64,000 bases of DNA from NCBI GenBank assembly GCA_037693485.1, contig CM075351.1, positions 17,665,001 through 17,729,000 on the forward strand, written 5' to 3'. The notes beneath the pieces are model-generated. The model saw only the letters and a program-made list of their open reading frames with translations, did no database searches and was not told the DNA's origin. The DNA comes from Kitagawia praeruptora. Lineage: Eukaryota > Streptophyta > Magnoliopsida > Apiales > Apiaceae. This document shows positions 59,410 to 64,000 of this stretch, piece after piece. The translations under genes were made by a program, and so were the position numbers. Position 1 is the stretch's first letter; each line of letters opens with the position of its first letter.

Positions 59410-61254
59410 TTAAAGAGTCTTAGAACCTGAGGTTTCAGACTTAGGTGACAGAGGTACCTTCCTAGCTTTAGGAGGACTCGAAGACTTTGACCTGGTGTAG
59501 TGTGTGTGAGAATTGTGACTGATACAACCATCAATGAATTGCCTTCTCAGATTGAAACAACTAGTCATAACATTCATATTGCATGGCATACAGTCAAATT
59601 TGTCACAAAATGGTGCATCTCTATGTCTTAGAGGCACAGAACAATCATAGAAAGGTTTAGATACACTACCAGCAGGTTTCTTGCATGCATGAGTTAAATG
59701 ACTGGTACTGAAACAGTTCTGACAAGTTTTCCTAGGGGCATTAGATATGTAAGCATAGTTGTTATCTTTGTTAATCCCTATCTTGCCATTTCTGTTCTGT
59801 TTCTTCTTAGTGACCTTCTTCTCTGATTCACTCTTTCCAGCTGAAACAAACTTCTTGGGTCTTATCCTATCACCTACTGGCTCCTTGGTCTTTGACTTTA
59901 CACTCTCACTCTTGGAGGATGCTTGTTGTTCACTGGATTGTGCCTCATCCTCATCATTCAACATTTGTTTGATGAGTAAGGCATCCTCATCAATTTCAAA
60001 TGTTGATTCCTTAAAAATTGGATTTTCAGTCTTTTTCAAAATGTGAGGCACTTCCTTATGAACAACTGTGTCATCTTCAATGACAGCATAGCCTTTTCTC
60101 TGTTTAAGAGTGTCATAGTCAAGTCCAATAGCAGCCTTGGGATTAGCTTCAATTTTCTCATAGTAGGATTGCACTAGACCAGATGATTTCTTGAAAGTTT
60201 TTAGTTTGAATTCATTTTCAGCTAATTCATCCCTAAGAGCCTTTTCAACCTGACTAGCACACAAAACCTTATTCTGCAAATATTCAACTTCTTTCTTAAG
60301 GTTTTCTACCTGCATAGCAGTTAGCTCAAGTTCCTCATTCTTTTTGGTTAACATTTCATTTCTAGTAGACAGTTTAGTAATATCTTCATTAGCAGCAGTC
60401 ATACTAGTATGAATGTTAAACATCTCAACAGATAGTTGTTCAATCATGCATTTATACTCTGAAACAGACATGTCTATAGTAGTGAGAGATGGTACCTGAG
60501 GATCTGATGGAGATGTGTCATCCTTGGAATTGGCCATCAAGGCATAATTGCAGAATTCTTGTTCCTCTCCATCACTGTCAGAATCATCCCAACACTTCCC
60601 TTCAGCTATGTAGGCCTTACCTTGTGTCTGCTTTTTCAGAAGGGCCTCATACTTAGCTTCGAGCTCAAGATAATCTTTATCCTTCTTTTTAGGCTTCTTG
60701 CATTCACTGGCAAAATGCCCTAGGTCATTGCATCTATAACACCTTACAGATGACCTATCCACATAGCTGGTTTTGAATTTATTTCTATTTGGTTTCACAG
60801 GTGCCTTGTTCTTGTTGACTGAATGGTTTTGAGTTTTGGGTTTGAAGGGTTGATTTCTTTTAAATCTGATGTTTGGAAATTTTCTGGCCATGAAAGCATA
60901 TGAAGTATTTTCCATCCCATCTAGTTCTTCAAGAGTGTAAAACTCTTCTTCCTCCTTTTCCTCAACAGGTTCACTTACCTCAGCTTCAGTTTCTTCCTCT
61001 TCTACTACCTCCTCAATCCTTAATTGGCTTGTAGATGCTTCTAGGTCTTTAATAGATTTGTTGACAATCAAGGCACATAATGTGTTTATCATTCTACCTT
61101 GGTTGGCTTGGATAGCCCTTTTCTGAAGCAACTCAAGCTCATGAGTCTTTAAGACTCCATAGAGCACATCATAGGTGACTTTGTTCAAATCTCTTTCCCT
61201 TAGAGAAATGACTCTTTGCTCTAGATGATTTGGTAAAGATAGCAGAAATTTCAT
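59410..61254 (-). CDS. gag (main part), Copia element 2
   Basis: A 614-residue frame resuming at MKFLLSLPNHLEQRVISLRE in the retrotransposon gag domain. It proceeds through a Glu-rich stretch to the CCHC knuckle CYRCNDLGHFASEC. A long coiled coil follows (residues about 280-370, MLTKKNEELELTAMQVENLK) and then a second knuckle-like CQNCFSTSHLTHAC. Gag forms the particle and packages RNA. The gag N-terminus is separated from it by an inverted segment. The stop lies in the linker before the deleted protease; the sequence beyond (KVDKHVVYDKTVSKSHGPK) is in another frame. Confidence 0.85.
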   Translation of the reverse strand: MKFLLSLPNHLEQRVISLRERDLNKVTYDVLYGVLKTHELELLQKRAIQANQGRMINTLCALIVNKSIKDLEASTSQLRIEEVVEEEETEAEVSEPVEEKEEEEFYTLEELDGMENTSYAFMARKFPNIRFKRNQPFKPKTQNHSVNKNKAPVKPNRNKFKTSYVDRSSVRCYRCNDLGHFASECKKPKKKDKDYLELEAKYEALLKKQTQGKAYIAEGKCWDDSDSDGEEQEFCNYALMANSKDDTSPSDPQVPSLTTIDMSVSEYKCMIEQLSVEMFNIHTSMTAANEDITKLSTRNEMLTKKNEELELTAMQVENLKKEVEYLQNKVLCASQVEKALRDELAENEFKLKTFKKSSGLVQSYYEKIEANPKAAIGLDYDTLKQRKGYAVIEDDTVVHKEVPHILKKTENPIFKESTFEIDEDALLIKQMLNDEDEAQSSEQQASSKSESVKSKTKEPVGDRIRPKKFVSAGKSESEKKVTKKKQNRNGKIGINKDNNYAYISNAPRKTCQNCFSTSHLTHACKKPAGSVSKPFYDCSVPLRHRDAPFCDKFDCMPCNMNVMTSCFNLRRQFIDGCISHNSHTHYTRSKSSSPPKARKVPLSPKSETSGSKTL

Positions 61255-61520
61255 AGAAACAGATACTGGTCACACAGTATACTGATGAGGTTAAGGAAAA
61301 CAAGAAACAGATACTGGTCACACAGTATGAAGCTTTCATGACACAGCCCAAGGAAAGCATTACTGAGATGTTTGAAAGGTTTCACAAGTTAGTCACTGAG
61401 TTGCAGATGAATGGCAAGGTTTACAGCACCAAGGAGTTAAATATGAAATTTCTGCTATCTTCACCAAATCATCTAGAGCAAAGAGTCATTTCTCTAAGGG
61501 AAAGAGATTTGAACAAAGTC
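61177..61520. repeat. Inverted duplication inside gag, 78-bp arms
   Basis: Arms 61177-61254 and 61443-61520 are reverse complements with one mismatch (77/78) and each encodes KFLLS(L/S)PNHLEQRVISLRE in its own direction. The 188 bp between them carry gag sequence (ITEMFERFHKLVTELQMNGK) on the + strand, opposite to the element. A 25-base direct repeat starting GAAACAGATACTGGTC occurs at 61256-61280 and 61304-61328. Confidence 0.95.
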
Positions 61521-61529
61521 CATGGAATT

Positions 61530-61853
61530 TCAATGATTTGCAAACATTGACATGTCCATGGAATCAATGATAAGCAACATGAGGTGGCTGTCAAGAGCAA
61601 CCTTCTCCCTTTCTGATTCTGTCCATTTTGATGGATCCTTGGCCTCATAAGATCTTGGGATAGTTGTGGTTCCAACAGTCTTCTCTGGTATCTCTTGTTG
61701 TGGAACAAAAGGACCATTCTTGAGAATCTCAGGATACAAAGGATGAGAGGCTTTGATGAACAACATCATCTTTATCTTCCAGAGGTTGAAGTTTTCTTTG
61801 TCAAACTTAGGGACTTTCACCGTTCCTGTAGTCTTTGGTGTATTCGAACTCAT
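61530..61853 (-). pseudogene. gag N-terminal fragment, Copia element 2
   Basis: 107 residues, MSSNTPKTTGTVKVPKFDKE with FNLWKIKMMLFIKASHP, the usual start of Sirevirus/Copia gag. The start lies 28 bases inside the primer-binding site. The frame ends after LLIIDSMDMSMFANH, where the inverted segment begins, so the polyprotein is broken. Confidence 0.85.
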
Positions 61854-61880
61854 GATCGTTTTTCTGTTTTTGAATAAACA

Positions 61881-61896
61881 GCCCGCTCTGATACCA
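61881..61896 (-). other. Primer-binding site of Copia element 2
   Basis: The - strand reads TGGTATCAGAGCGGGC two bases inside the 5' LTR, complementary to the 3' end of initiator Met-tRNA. It fixes the element's polarity. Confidence 0.95.
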
Positions 61897-61898
61897 CT

Positions 61899-63158
61899 TG
61901 TTGAGTATTGAATACAGTAAAAGAATACAGAGGGGGAGGGGTGAATGGATTCTTGAACTTTTCTTGTTCGAGTCTATGTAGCAAGTAAGTGTTTGTGAGT
62001 GCAAGAGTGAAGGTGCGGATAAAGAACAACACAAGACACAATATCACTTTAATCTAATGTATTATTAGATAAAGGTTGCTACAATCTGTGAATACAAATG
62101 ATAGTATTCTCAGCTTCGTTTTTCTCAGAGAGATACAGCTTACAGCGTATGAAAAACTTGACTCACAAAGTTAATGACTAAGGAAGTGAGGCTGTATCCT
62201 TATAGAACATGGATACACCCTACTTACTACAAATAAGGTAGCTGAACAAATTACTTTCTAGTCTGTCTATCCTTTTTAAGTAAGTGTCCAAACGGTTACA
62301 AATTTGACTTTGCAAAGCCTGTTCAGATCCACTTCTTTAGCCCCTTGTCTCTTCTATATCTCTCCAAGCTTCCTTGTAGGCTTTCCAGAGCACGTTACAG
62401 ATTGTGGTCCATAAAGTGCATTGGCTTGTTGCAGGTTTCTGACTTGTACAATTTCTTCAGTATTTTGTCTCCAAGAATGTATTCGAGAAGTGACTAAGTA
62501 GATGATTCGAGAACTAGAATTGACTTGATCGATAACTCTGAGTTCTCGAACACTGTTATATTGACATGTCGAACCACTTCTCGAATAGCTCTTTTCCATC
62601 AGGATTCCTTGAGTTGTCGAATAGAACATTTGACTTATCGAATCCTCGAGATATCGAATAGCTTTCCGAGTCCTTGAGATATCGAATGGAACTTTGACTT
62701 GTTGACTCGTTGAGAACTCGACTACCACTTTGACTTGTTGACTTCTTGAGTTCTCGAATAGAGTAGTAGACATATCGAATATCTGAGATATCGAATGAGA
62801 TATCGAACAGTGTATTCAGAGATATCGAATAGTGTCTTGAGATATCGAATCCCTGACTTCTCGAATAGACAAATATACTTCTCGAATTGGTACTTAGGCA
62901 AATTCTTCATTTCTTCAAATCTCAACTGTGATTATTTGACAGTCTTTATCTTCTTGCTTGAGGCATGAACCTTGGAACTTCTTTCAAGCATTATTCTTGA
63001 CTTTATAAGTACAGTTACACAACTAGGATTTGATGCCTACAAACAGAAACTCTACAACTAGAGATTCCCTCAGTTAAGAGGTCATGTAAGTAATGCAAAG
63101 CATTACAAACAATTAGACTTGTTATTAGATATATACAGGCATGCCTCTGTAACTAACA
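61899..63158 (-). repeat. LTR of Copia element 2 (5' LTR by polarity)
   Basis: 1260 bp, with the same octamer cluster at about 62480-62890. One CGAATGCTGGACTTCT unit is lost and an extra ATATCGAATGAG unit is gained near 62780-62800 relative to the other LTR. Confidence 0.93.
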
Positions 63159-63163
63159 CTATT

Positions 63164-64000
63164 TAAATTATCCTCTTTTCTAGATCATGATTAAAATTAT
63201 TATTTATTTTCAAATAAATAAATAAATATATTTATATTAATTAATTAATAAATTTTACCGAACGCTAGTACACAAATAAAACACGAGTAATACCCATATC
63301 CTGATATCCACGACCTAAATTGAAAACCCTCGACGCCCTTACTCTCTCCTCCTCTCAAGGTACCACTCCTTCCTCCCTCTCTCTCCCTGCCTTTACATAC
63401 ATAATGTTTGTGTGTACAGTTTGTGTGGTGGTGTTGTAATTTTGTTGAAGTTTGTGTTGTGGATCTGAGATTACTTGTTAATTGAAGATGAAACTGAAAT
63501 TGATTCGCTGCTATTGAATATTGATATTTTTTTTGTTCATTTGGTACTAATCGGTTCCGAATACGATATGCGACACTGCTATTGAATTTGATAAGAATTT
63601 TAGTTCATTTGTTTGTTACCTAGCTTATAAACTCAATAGATAGCTTCCAGAAATTTAATAATTTGAAGAGTACAAAATTAGGTTCGTACTGTGTTATTGG
63701 CTGATAGGTGAAAATTTGTTGCAGATCTGGTGTGTTTTATTAATTGCAAGCATTTTTTATGTTCCAACTTCTAAATAATTTAGCATGTTACTGTCGAAAC
63801 TTACACAATGTCACTATGTTAATGTCTATGTGTGTCTGTGTTCGTTCAGATACAAGCTAATTTAGCGTAGATGTAGCTTGTTTATAATCTAAAGTATTTT
63901 GTAGTTGGATTTGATTCTGTATTTGTTGGTGAGCTGTTGATCCGTATATCTGTGCTTGATTATTGATTTTTTTTATTTATGAAGTCGACATTGTGGCATA
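63164..64000 (+). promoter_or_regulatory. Possible leader exon and promoter of a gene leaving the window
   Basis: After an AT-rich stretch with TATA-like AAATATATTTATATT at 63222-63238, the base composition changes to a CT-rich leader (63330-63359, CTCTCTCCTCCTCTCAAG). It ends in a GTACC donor at 63360, like the SEC24A leader. No coding frame follows within the window, so a non-coding first exon and long leader intron is only a suggestion. Confidence 0.3.

Larger units (their letters stand above)
51189..63158 (-). mobile_element. Copia LTR retrotransposon 2 (Sirevirus-like), 11.97 kb, pol deleted
   Basis: LTRs 51189-52446 and 61899-63158 begin TGTTGAGTATTG and end AACTAACA, with CTATT duplications at 51184-51188 and 63159-63163. 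The primer site at 61881-61896 reads on the - strand TGGTATCAGAGCGGGC, a perfect 12-base match to initiator Met-tRNA at its start. The polypurine tract AATTTGGGGGAGAT abuts the other LTR at 52447-52460. In - order it carries the gag N-terminus, an inverted gag piece, the rest of gag, a deleted pol, then two accessory ORF regions. Long gag with coiled coils and extra ORFs after RNase H fit the Sirevirus group. It lacks protease and integrase and so could move only with help in trans. Confidence 0.93.

Noticed and set aside
1..64000. CRISPR array, prokaryotic operon or phage-defence system
   Set aside because: Spliced plant gene and plant transposons throughout; no regularly spaced short repeats with unique spacers.

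Overview
The window is AT-rich, intron-rich nuclear DNA of a flowering plant. The one gene whose product I recognise confidently is a plant-type SEC24 with 12 coding exons, and the repeats are typical of plants: Copia LTR elements primed by initiator Met-tRNA, CACTA, hAT, Mutator-like and Stowaway elements, and Helitrons. The species cannot be fixed from sequence alone; a dicot is likely. I found no rRNA, tRNA, CRISPR array or prokaryotic feature.

Layout. 1-5.7 kb holds broken exons, including an ABCC-transporter relic with a ruined Walker A motif, and closes with a Helitron-type 3' end at 5698-5729. About 5.8-18.3 kb is SEC24A (+): a CT-rich non-coding leader exon, a 4.84-kb leader intron that took in a 453-bp hAT element (8-bp target duplication) and a 2.56-kb non-autonomous LTR element (5-bp duplication), then the coding exons (1067 residues). 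18.3-26.1 kb is repeat-rich flank: three 84-bp tandem repeats, a small foldback element, and a Helitron with a Mutator-like MITE inside it.

26.1-37.7 kb is Copia element 1, with 547-bp LTRs and TATAA target duplications. Its gag-pol lies on the + strand although its LTR polarity, polypurine tract and accessory ORF are on the - strand. A 3.1-kb CACTA element with serine carboxypeptidase-like exons interrupts its pol. The flanks are a ~1.3-kb tandem duplication, and the second copy preserves the unoccupied insertion site. 40.7-45.2 kb is a second CACTA element carrying fragments of a UEV1-like ubiquitin E2 variant and a receptor-like kinase. 47.5-50.9 kb is a pile of Helitron ends of the same family as the 23-25 kb copy, with a Stowaway MITE that contains a perfect 59-bp hairpin.

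51.2-63.2 kb is Copia element 2 (-): LTRs of about 1.26 kb, CTATT duplications, a perfect primer-binding site, gag, a pol from which protease, integrase and the start of reverse transcriptase are deleted, and two long accessory ORFs between RNase H and the 3' LTR. Its LTRs and one internal leader are crowded with TTCTCGAA/TTCGAGAA dyads. The last 0.8 kb may hold the leader exon of a further gene leaving the window.

No clearly new gene system is proved here. The best leads are the inverted body of element 1, the dyad clusters and accessory ORFs of element 2, and the gene fragments carried by the transposons.
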